Of a DNA stretch of 64,000 nt, positions 7,890-17,327 are shown in pieces. The DNA comes from Bdellovibrio reynosensis (GTDB taxonomy: Bacteria > Bdellovibrionota > Bdellovibrionia > Bdellovibrionales > Bdellovibrionaceae). A model generated the notes under the pieces. That model saw only the letters and a program-made list of their open reading frames with translations, did not search any database and had not been told where the DNA came from. Location of the stretch: positions 2,666,001-2,730,000 of the forward strand of contig NZ_CP093442.1 of assembly GCF_022814725.1 (NCBI RefSeq). Reading direction: 5' to 3'. Made by a program: the position numbers and the translations under genes. Within the stretch, counting starts at the first letter, position 1, and each line of letters starts with the position of its first letter.

Positions 7890-9263
7890 TTAGTTTTTGC
7901 TGACGCGAAGTAGACCGCCGGCTTCTTGGGCTCCGCCTTTAAGGTCCCAAACGAATGGAAGTTCAACCCAACCTTCTTGGCCTGGATAGAAGCGCCATTT
8001 TTTTAATGCCGTTAAAGTTTTCGCATCAAGATTTCTAAAGCCCGTTGATTTCATCATTTTGAATTTTGAAACGTAACCTTCTTTATTGATGTAAGCAACG
8101 AAGGCTACTGCACCTTTATCTCCGCGCAGACGTTCTTGCGTATCGTATTGAGGACGGGGGTTACCCGGCATTTGGCGAAGCTGTTCTAAACTTCTGACTC
8201 CTGATGGAACTCCTGAAACTTGTGTTCCTGAGCCAGTAGATCCGTTGTTGCCAGCGCCAGAACCCGCTTTAGTTCCATAGCCTTCACCTTGTCCACCCAT
8301 GCCCGCTCTTTGGGCAGCCGCTTTTCTATTTGCTGCAGCTAAGGCAGCAGCACGTTGAGCAGCCAAAGCATTCGCACGATCACTGGCTTCAGCAGCAGCG
8401 ATGGCTTTTGCATTTTTTTGGCGAACTGAGTTTTGCAAGTTTGCTAAACGATTTGCTTCGGCCTTATTTTCTTCATCAAGCGCGCCCAAGGTATCTTCTT
8501 GGTCTTCTTCTAACGCCGCAGCCATTGCTGCCATGGACTGTCTTTCGTTTTCAACAGTGGCTCTGTGGGATGAATCAATATGATCGAAATCTGGATTTAG
8601 ATCTTCATCAAGATTGGATTCAAGTTTTGCGTTTGCGAGTTCCGCTTGATCTAATTCTGGTGCATCGATGTCATCAATCGTCATCGGTACAGCTTTAAAA
8701 TTAGTTTTAGGAGCCATACTGCGAGCGCCACCTGCTTTTGTCACTGCAACTGCTTTTGCTGCGGTTTTAGTAGCTTTTGCAGGAGCCGATTTAGCTTTTA
8801 CTGATTTAGCCGGGTTCGCCGCAGCTTTTGCTACAACAACGTCACCCGGTCCGCCAACGTCATCTAATTTTTCAACAACGGGAGTTTCTAATTTCGCCGG
8901 AGTTCCACCTTGTGTTGGCGGAACATAAGCGCCACGCGCCTGACGGATTTGTGGAACGTCTTCGATTTCAATTTCGATTGTTTCAGTTTTAACTTGTTCA
9001 ACTAGCGGCACGCTTATTAAAGCGATTAGCAAAAACGCAACGGCGTGGAAAGTTGCAGAGATTGTCATGAAGCGAGAAGATTTATTTTGTTCTGGCTCTT
9101 GATGGGCCATTAGCCAGGTATTGAAATCAATGGCATTGTTGCCTGACTCGCTTAGATTTTTTGACTTCTCAGAGGGTACGAAATCGGCATTAGGCAGTTT
9201 ATAGTCGAAAAAATTCAACTGGCCGTCGTTCTGTGATTTTTCATTATCGAGTTTAAAACCCAT
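7890..9263 (-). CDS. TonB-like energy-transducer family protein
   Basis: A 457-residue inner-membrane protein. A cytoplasmic N-terminus of about 65 residues precedes one transmembrane helix (about 67-88, TFHAVAFLLIALISVPLV). A periplasmic Pro/Ala/Lys-rich linker follows with several Ala-rich stretches, then coiled-coil-like Ala/Glu repeats (about 235-315). The C-terminal domain of about 80 residues (NKEGYVSKFKMMKSTGFRNLDAKTLTALKKWRFYPG) is a TonB C-terminal fold. It probably couples the inner-membrane proton gradient or a motor to an outer-membrane partner. The ATG at 9261-9263 is chosen because AGAGGAG lies correctly before it; a start 18 bp upstream lacks one. No exbB/exbD genes are adjacent. 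Confidence 0.85.
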   Translation of the reverse strand: MGFKLDNEKSQNDGQLNFFDYKLPNADFVPSEKSKNLSESGNNAIDFNTWLMAHQEPEQNKSSRFMTISATFHAVAFLLIALISVPLVEQVKTETIEIEIEDVPQIRQARGAYVPPTQGGTPAKLETPVVEKLDDVGGPGDVVVAKAAANPAKSVKAKSAPAKATKTAAKAVAVTKAGGARSMAPKTNFKAVPMTIDDIDAPELDQAELANAKLESNLDEDLNPDFDHIDSSHRATVENERQSMAAMAAALEEDQEDTLGALDEENKAEANRLANLQNSVRQKNAKAIAAAEASDRANALAAQRAAALAAANRKAAAQRAGMGGQGEGYGTKAGSGAGNNGSTGSGTQVSGVPSGVRSLEQLRQMPGNPRPQYDTQERLRGDKGAVAFVAYINKEGYVSKFKMMKSTGFRNLDAKTLTALKKWRFYPGQEGWVELPFVWDLKGGAQEAGGLLRVSKN

Positions 9264-9339
9264 AAATACTCCTCTGGTCATAGAGGAGCATTATCAATTC
9301 CTAGGCCACTAAAAAGCGGCCCTAATAGGCATAAAATGC

Positions 9340-9363
9340 AGTACACCCAAGGGGGCTTGTACT
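9340..9363 (-). terminator. Possible terminator after the SDR gene
   Basis: AGTACA plus CCC pairs with GGG plus TGTACT around a short loop, followed on the minus strand by GCATTTTA. It lies 41 bp beyond the SDR stop. The T-tract is short, so termination is only plausible. Confidence 0.4.
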
Positions 9364-9403
9364 TATTTCACCTCTGTACGGACCATGGGCAGCCAAGGGG
9401 TGA

Positions 9404-10366
9404 CTAGTTTAGATCCGTAATATGGGGCTTTAACATTTCCTTATCGGCTTTGATTTTCCCTTTATGATGGCCGCGCAGTTCTCCCTCTAGGGCTGAGGGC
9501 GTGAACAAAGCTTCATTTTCAATGCGATGAGGTGTGCGAGTCCCTTTAATCTGATCATCGAAAAGTTTTTTAAGCATGTACTTGTCAGTAAGACCCGGTG
9601 CTAGGAATTCCATGATCGCTGAAAGTTTGGATTGAGCACCGACGTAAACATCGCGCTCTGGATTTTCTGCGCATTTAAGAATTTTTTCTGCAGCATAATC
9701 CGGGTGATAACATGGATCTGGTAAAGAAGGTTCACCAGACTTTAAATGGTTCACAGCATGTTCAGGGAAAAGTGTATCAATGGCTGTCGGTCTTACTAAG
9801 CAGACTTTGATGGGCACTTCGTCTTTATCAAGTTCCATACGTAAGGCATCAGTGTAAGCCTTCACTGCGTGTTTGGTTGCTGAATACATTCCTTGCAATG
9901 GAATTGCTCTAGCTGAAACTTCGCTTCCCACATTGATGATGACGCCTCCGTGGCCTTTGAATGCATCAACAGCCACATGGCATCCGTGACGGGTTCCCCA
10001 GAAATTTGTTTCGAATAATTCGCGTTCTTCAAACTCTGGAATTTCTAGTAATGGACCGTAAATGGATCCGCCAGCGTTATTCACCCAAGTGTCTATTTTC
10101 CCGAAGGCTCTTTCTGCTTGGCTGCGCAGATTTTCTAAGTCTTCTTTGTTTTTCACATCGGCCTTCACGCCAATCGCTTTGTAACCAGCAGCTGTTAGCT
10201 TTTTGCAAATTTCGATCAGTTCATTTTCGTTGCGTGAGGAAAGGACGACATTGGCGCCTCTTTTTGCTGCCATTTCTGCCGTTGCTAATCCGATTCCGCT
10301 TGAGGCTCCAGTTATAACGATAGTTTGTTGATTGATTGCTTTTGGTTTGAAGTCTTTGGCAGTCAT
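9404..10366 (-). CDS. Short-chain dehydrogenase/reductase
   Basis: A 320-residue classical SDR oxidoreductase, cytoplasmic, presumably NADP(H)- or NAD(H)-dependent. It shows the cofactor motif TGASSGIG at 19-26, NNAG at 96-99, Ser148 in INVGSE, and the catalytic YSATK with Tyr161 and Lys165. The C-terminal 60 residues, rich in charged residues, extend beyond a minimal SDR and resemble the longer DltE/YqjQ-type members. A strong GAGGAGG site precedes the ATG. It stands alone between convergently and tandemly placed genes, so the substrate cannot be inferred. Confidence 0.93.
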   Translation of the reverse strand: MTAKDFKPKAINQQTIVITGASSGIGLATAEMAAKRGANVVLSSRNENELIEICKKLTAAGYKAIGVKADVKNKEDLENLRSQAERAFGKIDTWVNNAGGSIYGPLLEIPEFEERELFETNFWGTRHGCHVAVDAFKGHGGVIINVGSEVSARAIPLQGMYSATKHAVKAYTDALRMELDKDEVPIKVCLVRPTAIDTLFPEHAVNHLKSGEPSLPDPCYHPDYAAEKILKCAENPERDVYVGAQSKLSAIMEFLAPGLTDKYMLKKLFDDQIKGTRTPHRIENEALFTPSALEGELRGHHKGKIKADKEMLKPHITDLN

Positions 10367-10458
10367 GGATGCCTCCTCATTAAATTCAATTTACAGTGTT
10401 GTTGGCGAAATTAAATTTGATCGAAGGTAAACTGTGAATAACCAAGGGATAGACTGCA

Positions 10459-11112
10459 TCAAGGTCTTGTGTCGACTTCAAAAATACTGTCACTGCCTAT
10501 GGCAAAAACTCGATCGTTTTTTCCGGGGCGAATGACGTAACCTCCGGTTAAACTGCCGAAGGCTGGAATCGTTAGACAGTTTTTTTCTAAGTGGAAGCAG
10601 GGAAGTTTTAGTTTTAGTGGTCCTTCATGAATTCTTACTAACGGATGTGTGTGCCCTTGAATTTGAAACTGGGGAACTTTTTTGTATTTGTGCCCGTGGG
10701 TAAAAAGGAAAGGACCAATTTCCATATCCTCAATCACCATTTGAAACGGAAATCTTTTTAAGAGTTCGTGGGAAGCTCTTTCGTGGTTTCCCAATATCAG
10801 TGACCATTGGACGTTTCGGTAAGCGGCAAAGAATGAGTTCAGGTCCCTGACGACGAGTTCACTAAGACTGTGTTTATCGTGAATCCAATCGCCAAGGATA
10901 ACCACGTGTTCAATCCCGTGGCGATCAATAAGGTCTGCGATCAGGTTTAAGTCATCGCGATGCGCGCCGGAAGGCATGGGTACACCAGCGTGTTGATAAC
11001 TTTCTGCTTTTCCTAAATGGACATCTGACAAGCCCAAAAGCTTTTGTCGCTGCCACAAAAAAGCTTTTTGCGGTAACAGATCAATGTCTTCGTTCGCGAC
11101 TTGTATCTTCAT
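10459..11112 (-). CDS. pdeM: Ligase-associated DNA damage response endonuclease (PdeM-type metallophosphoesterase)
   Basis: A 217-residue calcineurin-like phosphoesterase. All metal-binding motifs are present: DVH at 30-32, GDWIHD with D75, GNHE at 108-111, THGH at 138-141 and GHTHP at 153-157. The family (TIGR04123) is the manganese-dependent nuclease/phosphodiesterase that co-occurs with Lhr-type helicase, ATP-dependent ligase and MBL exonuclease, and all three precede it here. I choose the ATG at 11110-11112; a longer reading starting at 11166 would overlap the helicase gene by 86 bp and adds no conserved sequence. With this start the overlap is 32 bp. Last gene of the repair cassette. Confidence 0.9.
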   Translation of the reverse strand: MKIQVANEDIDLLPQKAFLWQRQKLLGLSDVHLGKAESYQHAGVPMPSGAHRDDLNLIADLIDRHGIEHVVILGDWIHDKHSLSELVVRDLNSFFAAYRNVQWSLILGNHERASHELLKRFPFQMVIEDMEIGPFLFTHGHKYKKVPQFQIQGHTHPLVRIHEGPLKLKLPCFHLEKNCLTIPAFGSLTGGYVIRPGKNDRVFAIGSDSIFEVDTRP

Positions 11113-13522
11113 TTTTCTTTTCCCAGGATTTTTTAAGTCGGGCGATTTTAGATTCAAGGCTTTCATTTGAAAGATTGCTGATCGCTAGGTTTTCAACGAC
11201 TAGTGGGAACGCCAAAGGGGAGGGTGTATCTAAAGTAATCCACTCCACGCTCATCTTTTGCAGTCGTTGCAGTGTTTTTTTTATCCTTCCGCTTTCAAGT
11301 GAGTTTGTTAGCACCTCATCAAGGCTTTGTTTCATGAGTAAATTATTGGGTTCATGCTTTTTAAAGACTTCAAAGAGCAAGGAAGAACTGATCTGCATTT
11401 GTCTTCCGGTTTTAGGAGCACCAGGGTATCCAGTGAAAACCAGTCCTGCGATTTGTGCTACGTCTCGGAATTGTCTTTGAGCTAACTGACCTATCTCTAG
11501 GGATTGACCAATTTCTTCGACGATCTCGTGTTCAGAAAAGAACTCATCATCAAATAAATCTTTAAAACCATAATCGCTAGGGCCGATTATTTCAAAACCA
11601 TAGTCGTTGACGGCAAATGAAAAGGTGGATGGTTTTCGTTGGGCAAATCTATATCCCCAAAGCTGAGCTAATCCTTCATGCACCGATTTTCCTTCAAAAG
11701 GAAAGACGAAAAGGTGTTCGCCTTCTTTAGAATGCCACTCTTCAATCAGCAGCATTTCAGCTGTCGGTAATCGCGAGACTTCCCTTTGGGTTCCCAGTAG
11801 TGGCTGTAGCAGTCTTTCCATTCCTGGATGTTTTTCGCTGATAACTTCACGCAAGGCCTGACCCAAGGTTTCTGAAATAGGAAAGCGTCCGCCGTCCCAA
11901 GAGGGAATAACGTTTGTGGTGGCCTTACTTGATTTTACATAAGCAGTCATATCTTTCAGCATGACTAGCTCTAATCTTTTTCCTGCAAACTGAAACACAT
12001 CGCCTTTCTTAAGTTTGGAAATAAATCCTTCTTCAACTGAACCAATGCGCGAACGGTTGGTGTAGGATACTTGCACGGACTCCTGGGAAACGATGGTGCC
12101 GATACTCATGCGATGCATTTTTGCTATGGCAGGGCTGGCAGGGCGGTATTTACCACTTTCTTCGTCGTAGATCAGTTTGTGGAACTGCGGATAGGATTGC
12201 AGCGTTTCCCCACCTCGGGTTAAAAACTGGCGGCACCATTTTAATTCTTCGTCTGTGATTTCTGAGAATGAATAGCTTTCTTTAAGAGCTAGGGTCAGCT
12301 CATCCATGCGTAAGCCCGGGCCACATGCCAGTGTCATCATATGTTGCAACAAAACGTCGATGGGTTTTTTCAGCGGCCGGCGTGGTTCGATGTGTTTACC
12401 TTTAAGGGCCTTTCTGACGGCTTCTAGTTCAAGAATTTCCCAAGAATTTGTGGGAACAAATAGCAGTCGGCTTTTTCCTCCGGGACGATGGGCACTTCTT
12501 CCGGCTCTTTGAATCATTCTGGCAACCATTTTGGGACTGCCGATCTGCACAACTCTTTCCACGGGTTGAAAGTCGACACCAAGGTCTAACGAGGAAGTAC
12601 ATACCACCCACTTTAAGGCGCCGTTTTTAATTCCTTCTTCCACGGCTTCACGTTCTTCACGATCTAAAGAGCTATGATGAAGTGCTAAATAAGGCTCCAT
12701 CTCGGGTTTAGTTGATAGAATTGTTTCGTACCATTTTTCAGCTTGGGATCGCGTGTTTGTGAAAATTAATGTGGATATATCTGGGTTTAACTCTTCAAGT
12801 AAAGGCTCTTTCAAAGTTAGGCCGAGGTGTCCTGCCCACGGAAAGCGGTCAATCTTTTTAGGTAACAAGATATCCATATGTAAATCGCGATCACTGCCTC
12901 CAGAAATAATTTTTGGCTCTTGCCCGCGACCGACAGCTACTTGAGCAGCTTCAGTTAGATTTGAAATGGATGCTGACATCGCCCAGCTTTGCAGTTCTGG
13001 ATTTAAACTGCGTAAATACGACAGTGAAAGTTCAATAAGGCTACCGCGTTTACTGGACATCAATTCATGCCACTCATCTAGAATTACGACTTCAATATTT
13101 TTCAAAATATCTTCGGCATCGGGTTGCGAGATAAGTACTGCTAACGACTCTGGTGTGGTTAACATTAAGTCCGCTGGATTAGTGAGCTGTCTTTTTTTTG
13201 CAGAATAAGAAGTATCCCCGGTTCGCGAAATGATTTTTAGCGGCCACTTTTCTTGTTCAATCGGTTCTAAAAGTGCTAGCTCCAAGTCTCGGGCTAATGC
13301 GCGAAGGGGAGTTATATAAAGTGCCTTTAGACCTTTCTTTGGATTATTCAAAAATTTTGCAAACGGTCCCATCACCGCAGCATATGTTTTTCCTGAGCCC
13401 GTTGGCACATGTAACAGTCCTGATTCTCCTCGTAAAAAAGCTTTCCACGCTTCCATTTGAAAAGTGAACGGTGTCCATCCTCTGTTTTTAAAGAAATCTT
13501 CAACCGGTTTAAGCTCCTTCAT
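11081..13522 (-). CDS. Ligase-associated DEXH-box helicase (Lhr-core type)
   Basis: An 813-residue superfamily 2 helicase of the Lhr-core family (TIGR04121), which translocates 3'-5' on single-stranded DNA in characterised relatives. Walker A PTGSGKT lies at 40-46 and the DEWH box at 149-152. A C-terminal helicase lobe follows (SSLDLGVDFQPVERVVQIGSP, then MIQRAGRSAHRPGGKSRLLFVP, motif VI), and then the winged-helix/beta-barrel Lhr module. Length is typical. Its ATG overlaps the ligase stop by 4 bp and its tail overlaps pdeM, so translation of the cassette is probably coupled. Confidence 0.95.
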   Translation of the reverse strand: MKELKPVEDFFKNRGWTPFTFQMEAWKAFLRGESGLLHVPTGSGKTYAAVMGPFAKFLNNPKKGLKALYITPLRALARDLELALLEPIEQEKWPLKIISRTGDTSYSAKKRQLTNPADLMLTTPESLAVLISQPDAEDILKNIEVVILDEWHELMSSKRGSLIELSLSYLRSLNPELQSWAMSASISNLTEAAQVAVGRGQEPKIISGGSDRDLHMDILLPKKIDRFPWAGHLGLTLKEPLLEELNPDISTLIFTNTRSQAEKWYETILSTKPEMEPYLALHHSSLDREEREAVEEGIKNGALKWVVCTSSLDLGVDFQPVERVVQIGSPKMVARMIQRAGRSAHRPGGKSRLLFVPTNSWEILELEAVRKALKGKHIEPRRPLKKPIDVLLQHMMTLACGPGLRMDELTLALKESYSFSEITDEELKWCRQFLTRGGETLQSYPQFHKLIYDEESGKYRPASPAIAKMHRMSIGTIVSQESVQVSYTNRSRIGSVEEGFISKLKKGDVFQFAGKRLELVMLKDMTAYVKSSKATTNVIPSWDGGRFPISETLGQALREVISEKHPGMERLLQPLLGTQREVSRLPTAEMLLIEEWHSKEGEHLFVFPFEGKSVHEGLAQLWGYRFAQRKPSTFSFAVNDYGFEIIGPSDYGFKDLFDDEFFSEHEIVEEIGQSLEIGQLAQRQFRDVAQIAGLVFTGYPGAPKTGRQMQISSSLLFEVFKKHEPNNLLMKQSLDEVLTNSLESGRIKKTLQRLQKMSVEWITLDTPSPLAFPLVVENLAISNLSNESLESKIARLKKSWEKKNEDTSRERRH

Positions 13523-15141
13523 GACTGACCTGCCGCACTTAAAAGTTCCTTAGCACTTTTTATGGAGTCAGCATCCTGGGGTTTTTTATCTTTGCGCCAA
13601 CGCAGAATGCGCGGAAAGCGAACAGCAAGTCCTGACTTATGCCTTTTAGATAGGCCGATACCTTCAAAACCGATTTCAAAAACGTGAAAGGCTTGAACTG
13701 ATCTTACTGGCCCAAATTTTTCGACCGTATGTCGTCGAATCCACTGATCAAGTTCATCAATTTCTTTTTGATCGAGGCCTGAGTAAGCTTTTGCAAAAGG
13801 AGTCAGCTCATTATTTTCGTTCCACAGTGCGAACGTGTAATCGGTGTAAAGATTTGATCTGCGTCCCGTACCGGCTTGCGCGTAAATTAGAACTGCATCT
13901 AGCGTGAGTGGATCGACTTTATACTTCCACCAGTTTCCGGTTTTTCTGCCCACTGTGTATGAGCCACTCCATAACTTAATCATTAAGCCTTCAGCATCCT
14001 TGTTACGGGAATCTGCGCGCAGGCGATCGAGCTCATCAAGACTATCAACAGTTAAAGTGGGTGATGCCCTAATCAGTTTAGCAGAAATCTGTTCTAAGGC
14101 TTTATCGAGATATTCTTTTCTTTCTTTAAGTGGTTTATCGCGAAGATCATTGCCTTCATATTCCAGGCAATCGTAAGCGATGAACCCCGCTGGCAAATCG
14201 TTCATCATGGCGGGACTTACTTTCTTACGTCCCAAGCGTTTTTGTAGCTCCTGAAACGGAAGAATCTTATCGCCTTTAAAAACCAGGATTTCACCATCTA
14301 AAACTGTACCAGGGTGAAGACTTTCTAACGATTGCGCTACATCAGGAAATGTATTCGTGATTTGTTCTTCACCGCGCGACCATATCCATAATTGATTTTC
14401 CCTGCGAATAACTTGGGCACGAATGCCGTCGAACTTCCATTCGATACACCAATCTTCCGGCTCAAAATTCCTTTCACTTCTTTCGTTCCAAGGGTGAGCA
14501 AGACAAAATGGATAAGGCTGACTGAAGTTAAGTTGGTTCGGTTCGTGGGAAACAAGTTGCCTGAAAGTTTCAGCACCCGTAGCGATATCGCCAGTAAGTC
14601 TGTGAGCTATTTGGTCTGTAGGCAGTTCAAATACTTCAGATAGTGCGCGGATCACCAGCTTTTCGCTGACGCCGACTCGGAAAGCTCCGGTCATAAGCTT
14701 ATTCAGGATGTAAATTTCCTGGTAGGTGAGCTCTTTCCACCAACTCATCAATTTTTCACTTTGAGTTAATTCATCTTTGATTTTTGATAAATCTGGAATT
14801 TCTTTTTCAAGCCACTTCGCAAGACTTTTATCTTTTGCTGTGCTTTCTTCGCTGCAAAGATTTAAAGAGTTCGCAAGCAGACTTAAAGTTTCGGCTGTGT
14901 CACCCACATGATGATAGCTTTCATCATAAAGCCATTCTGGATAATGGGTGGCACTTAAGAATAAATCGCGCAGATTTCGCGAAGTTAAAACTCTTTTGGA
15001 AATCTTTCCGGTTAAAAGTAATACTGCCCACATCGCATCGGCATCCTTAGCGACGGAAAAGTATTTTTTAAGCGCATCGACTTTTTCATTAGTGGAAGTG
15101 GTTGAATCAAGGTCTTCATAAAGCTTGGCAAAGGCTTTCAT
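13519..15141 (-). CDS. lig: ATP-dependent DNA ligase (bacterial cluster type)
   Basis: A 540-residue ATP-dependent ligase (TIGR04120 type) that seals nicks, separate from the essential NAD-dependent LigA. The adenylation motif KFDG at 236-239 supplies the nucleophile Lys236. An N-terminal helical DNA-binding domain occupies about 1-200, with the adenylyltransferase and OB domains in the remainder; VDPLTLDAVLI is motif V and the C-terminus has KRHKSGLAVRFPRILRWRKDK. It overlaps both the exonuclease and helicase genes by 4 bp. Cytoplasmic. Function in damage repair is taken from the family and context. Confidence 0.95.
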   Translation of the reverse strand: MKAFAKLYEDLDSTTSTNEKVDALKKYFSVAKDADAMWAVLLLTGKISKRVLTSRNLRDLFLSATHYPEWLYDESYHHVGDTAETLSLLANSLNLCSEESTAKDKSLAKWLEKEIPDLSKIKDELTQSEKLMSWWKELTYQEIYILNKLMTGAFRVGVSEKLVIRALSEVFELPTDQIAHRLTGDIATGAETFRQLVSHEPNQLNFSQPYPFCLAHPWNERSERNFEPEDWCIEWKFDGIRAQVIRRENQLWIWSRGEEQITNTFPDVAQSLESLHPGTVLDGEILVFKGDKILPFQELQKRLGRKKVSPAMMNDLPAGFIAYDCLEYEGNDLRDKPLKERKEYLDKALEQISAKLIRASPTLTVDSLDELDRLRADSRNKDAEGLMIKLWSGSYTVGRKTGNWWKYKVDPLTLDAVLIYAQAGTGRRSNLYTDYTFALWNENNELTPFAKAYSGLDQKEIDELDQWIRRHTVEKFGPVRSVQAFHVFEIGFEGIGLSKRHKSGLAVRFPRILRWRKDKKPQDADSIKSAKELLSAAGQS

Positions 15142-16130
15142 GAAGCCTCCTCTTCAGCAGAGTATTGAGTCTCAAATAAGCGGACCGTTTTTCCCTGTTC
15201 TTCTAAGAATCGACTTAGCACATCGGTTCTGCCGTGGGTAAGATAAATATCTTCGGCACCGGTTTCTTGAATTGTTTGGTTCAATTCATTCCAATCGGCA
15301 TGATCAGAAAGTACGAATCCTTTTTCATAGCCTTTACGTCTTCGTGTTCCTCGCACTTGCATCCAACCAGAGGCAAATGCGGTTTGTGGTTCCTTAAATC
15401 TTTTCATCCAAGGTGAGCGATGGGCCGAAGGTGGTGCAATGATTAAATCACCTTTGAAATTATAACCTTTTGGCTGATCCATGACGGACTTGGTATTTAG
15501 AAGTTCTACTCCTGCCTTACGATAAATTTCATTAAGAGGTTCCACTGCGCCATGGGTAAATACCTCGCGGTCAGTAAGCAGTTTTAGTTCAGCGAGAATC
15601 CTTTGTGCTTTTCCCAAAGCGTAACAAAAAAGAAGTGAAGGACGATCCTGATCTCCCATCCACCAATCTAAAATCTTTTTTGCCGTCACCTCGCCGCGGT
15701 CCCATTTATAAACGGGCAGGGCAAAGGTGGCTTCAGAAATAAAGGTGTTACAGGGTACAATCTCAAAGGCGTCACAAGAAGGATCGGGGGTACGCTTATA
15801 GTCGCCAGAAGCAACCCAGATCTGATTTTTATATTCGATGCGAACTTGCGCCGAACCAAGAATATGCCCGGCTGGATGAAAACTTACCCATGTGGGACCA
15901 ATCTTAAATTTCTCGCCCCATTTTTTGGTATGAACTGGCAGACTTTCACCAAGTCGTTGATGCAAGATCGGCAGACATTTTTCAGAGGAATAGTATAACT
16001 TGGAACCCCACTGGGCATGATCGGAATGACCGTGGGTGATGACCGCTTTTTCCACGGGCTTCCAAGGATCGATGAAAAAATCCCCGGCTTCACAGTAAAG
16101 TCCCTGTTGAGTTGCGCGAATGAGGTTCAT
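15138..16130 (-). CDS. Ligase-associated DNA damage response exonuclease (metallo-beta-lactamase fold)
   Basis: A 330-residue protein of the SNM1/Artemis-like MBL nuclease family (TIGR04122). The metal motif HGHSDH is at 33-38, followed by FHPAGHILGSAQV and a C-terminal DHADW and THGRTDV, all characteristic of beta-CASP-type nucleases. It is the first gene of the exonuclease-ligase-helicase-PdeM cassette and its stop overlaps the ligase start by 4 bp. Upstream, 81 bp separate it from nagZ, leaving room for a promoter. No signal peptide; acts in the cytoplasm. Confidence 0.93.
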   Translation of the reverse strand: MNLIRATQQGLYCEAGDFFIDPWKPVEKAVITHGHSDHAQWGSKLYYSSEKCLPILHQRLGESLPVHTKKWGEKFKIGPTWVSFHPAGHILGSAQVRIEYKNQIWVASGDYKRTPDPSCDAFEIVPCNTFISEATFALPVYKWDRGEVTAKKILDWWMGDQDRPSLLFCYALGKAQRILAELKLLTDREVFTHGAVEPLNEIYRKAGVELLNTKSVMDQPKGYNFKGDLIIAPPSAHRSPWMKRFKEPQTAFASGWMQVRGTRRRKGYEKGFVLSDHADWNELNQTIQETGAEDIYLTHGRTDVLSRFLEEQGKTVRLFETQYSAEEEAS

Positions 16131-16211
16131 CCATAAATGTTAACTCTATTCGCACGGAAGCATAATCATCAGCGAGCTGTGTTTTAGCAGCAGCTCGCGA
16201 GTGTGTTGAAT

Positions 16212-17324
16212 CTATTCAGGCAAAAGTCCGTCAGGCACCTGACCATTTGCAATGGCAGAGGCAATCTTAAGATGGTCTGGGTGGCCGACGATGGCAGAAA
16301 CTTCTTCCATAGATAAAGGATCAGGTTGAGTGATGCGTGTTTTTTTAAGTTCTAAAATGCGGCGATAGCTTTCTTCTAGATCTTCTTTCTTTAACGAACC
16401 TTGTGCTGTTGCCTCTAAGATTGCTTCAAAGGCTTTTGGTGGAGCATCGGGTTCATTGCAGTATAAAAGTAAATCAACTCCGGCTTTCAAGGCGCGCACC
16501 GGAACTTCATCCGCACCATAATGACTAGTCATAGCCTTCATGCCTAGATCGTCTGTGATGATAAGGCCGCGATAACGAAGTTCATTACGGATGATTCCTT
16601 TAATGAAAGTTTCAGATAATGTGACTGGCCAGTCCGGATCAATCTTCGGGAACTTAATATGAGAAGTCATGACCATATCAACACGGGCCTTAAAACTTTT
16701 CTTAAATGGAATCAGCTCACAAGCCTCAAGTCTTTCAGCATCCACATTTTCAACTGGCAAGTCTTCATGGCTATCTACTATGGTATTTCCATGACCAGGG
16801 AAGTGTTTAGCGCAAGTGATGATTTCTGATTTAATATAACCACGAACTAAGGCAGAAGCGTGCTTGGCAACCATTTCTGGATCTGAACTGATCGATCTGT
16901 CTCCAATTACGGTGTTAGCCGGATTCGTAAAGATATCCACGCAAGGTGCAAAGTCTAAATTAATTCCTACGGCTTTCATTTCTAACCCCATGCGATTCGC
17001 AAAGTGAAATGAAACTGTCGGGGCATCAAGATCACCTAGTTTTCTTAATGGTGGCCAAGTAGTAAACGGCGGCTTAAGGCGGTGAACTCTGCCTCCTTCC
17101 ATGTCAATACCGATAAACAGCGGCGCTTTTTCATATTGTTTGTGGCGCAAAGATTGAAGTTCAGCACATAATTCACGAACTTGTTTTGGTTCAGCTACGT
17201 TTCTTCCAAATAGGCAAACGCCACCAATATTGTTATCAACGATAAACTTTTTTTCGTCAGCAGTAAGACTGTGGCCTGATAAACCAATAAACATGTGTTG
17301 GCCAATGATATGACTGATGCTCAT
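16212..17324 (-). CDS. nagZ: Beta-N-acetylhexosaminidase (NagZ, GH3)
   Basis: A 370-residue glycoside hydrolase family 3 enzyme that removes GlcNAc from GlcNAc-anhydroMurNAc products of peptidoglycan turnover. The NagZ signature KHFPGHG lies at 173-179, followed by DSH at 184-186 (Asp/His general acid dyad), and the nucleophile-region ITDDLGM around 256-262. No signal peptide, so it acts in the cytoplasm on imported muropeptides. It follows an exported-protein gene by 3 bp. Together with amgK and murU about 6 kb away it completes the anomeric-kinase recycling route. Confidence 0.93.
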   Translation of the reverse strand: MSISHIIGQHMFIGLSGHSLTADEKKFIVDNNIGGVCLFGRNVAEPKQVRELCAELQSLRHKQYEKAPLFIGIDMEGGRVHRLKPPFTTWPPLRKLGDLDAPTVSFHFANRMGLEMKAVGINLDFAPCVDIFTNPANTVIGDRSISSDPEMVAKHASALVRGYIKSEIITCAKHFPGHGNTIVDSHEDLPVENVDAERLEACELIPFKKSFKARVDMVMTSHIKFPKIDPDWPVTLSETFIKGIIRNELRYRGLIITDDLGMKAMTSHYGADEVPVRALKAGVDLLLYCNEPDAPPKAFEAILEATAQGSLKKEDLEESYRRILELKKTRITQPDPLSMEEVSAIVGHPDHLKIASAIANGQVPDGLLPE

Positions 17325-17327
17325 TAC

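Noticed and set aside
7688-7966. 92-residue minus-strand ORF over repeat copy 1 and the end of the TonB-like gene
   Set aside because: Runs through the structured repeat and terminator; no ribosome site or recognisable sequence.
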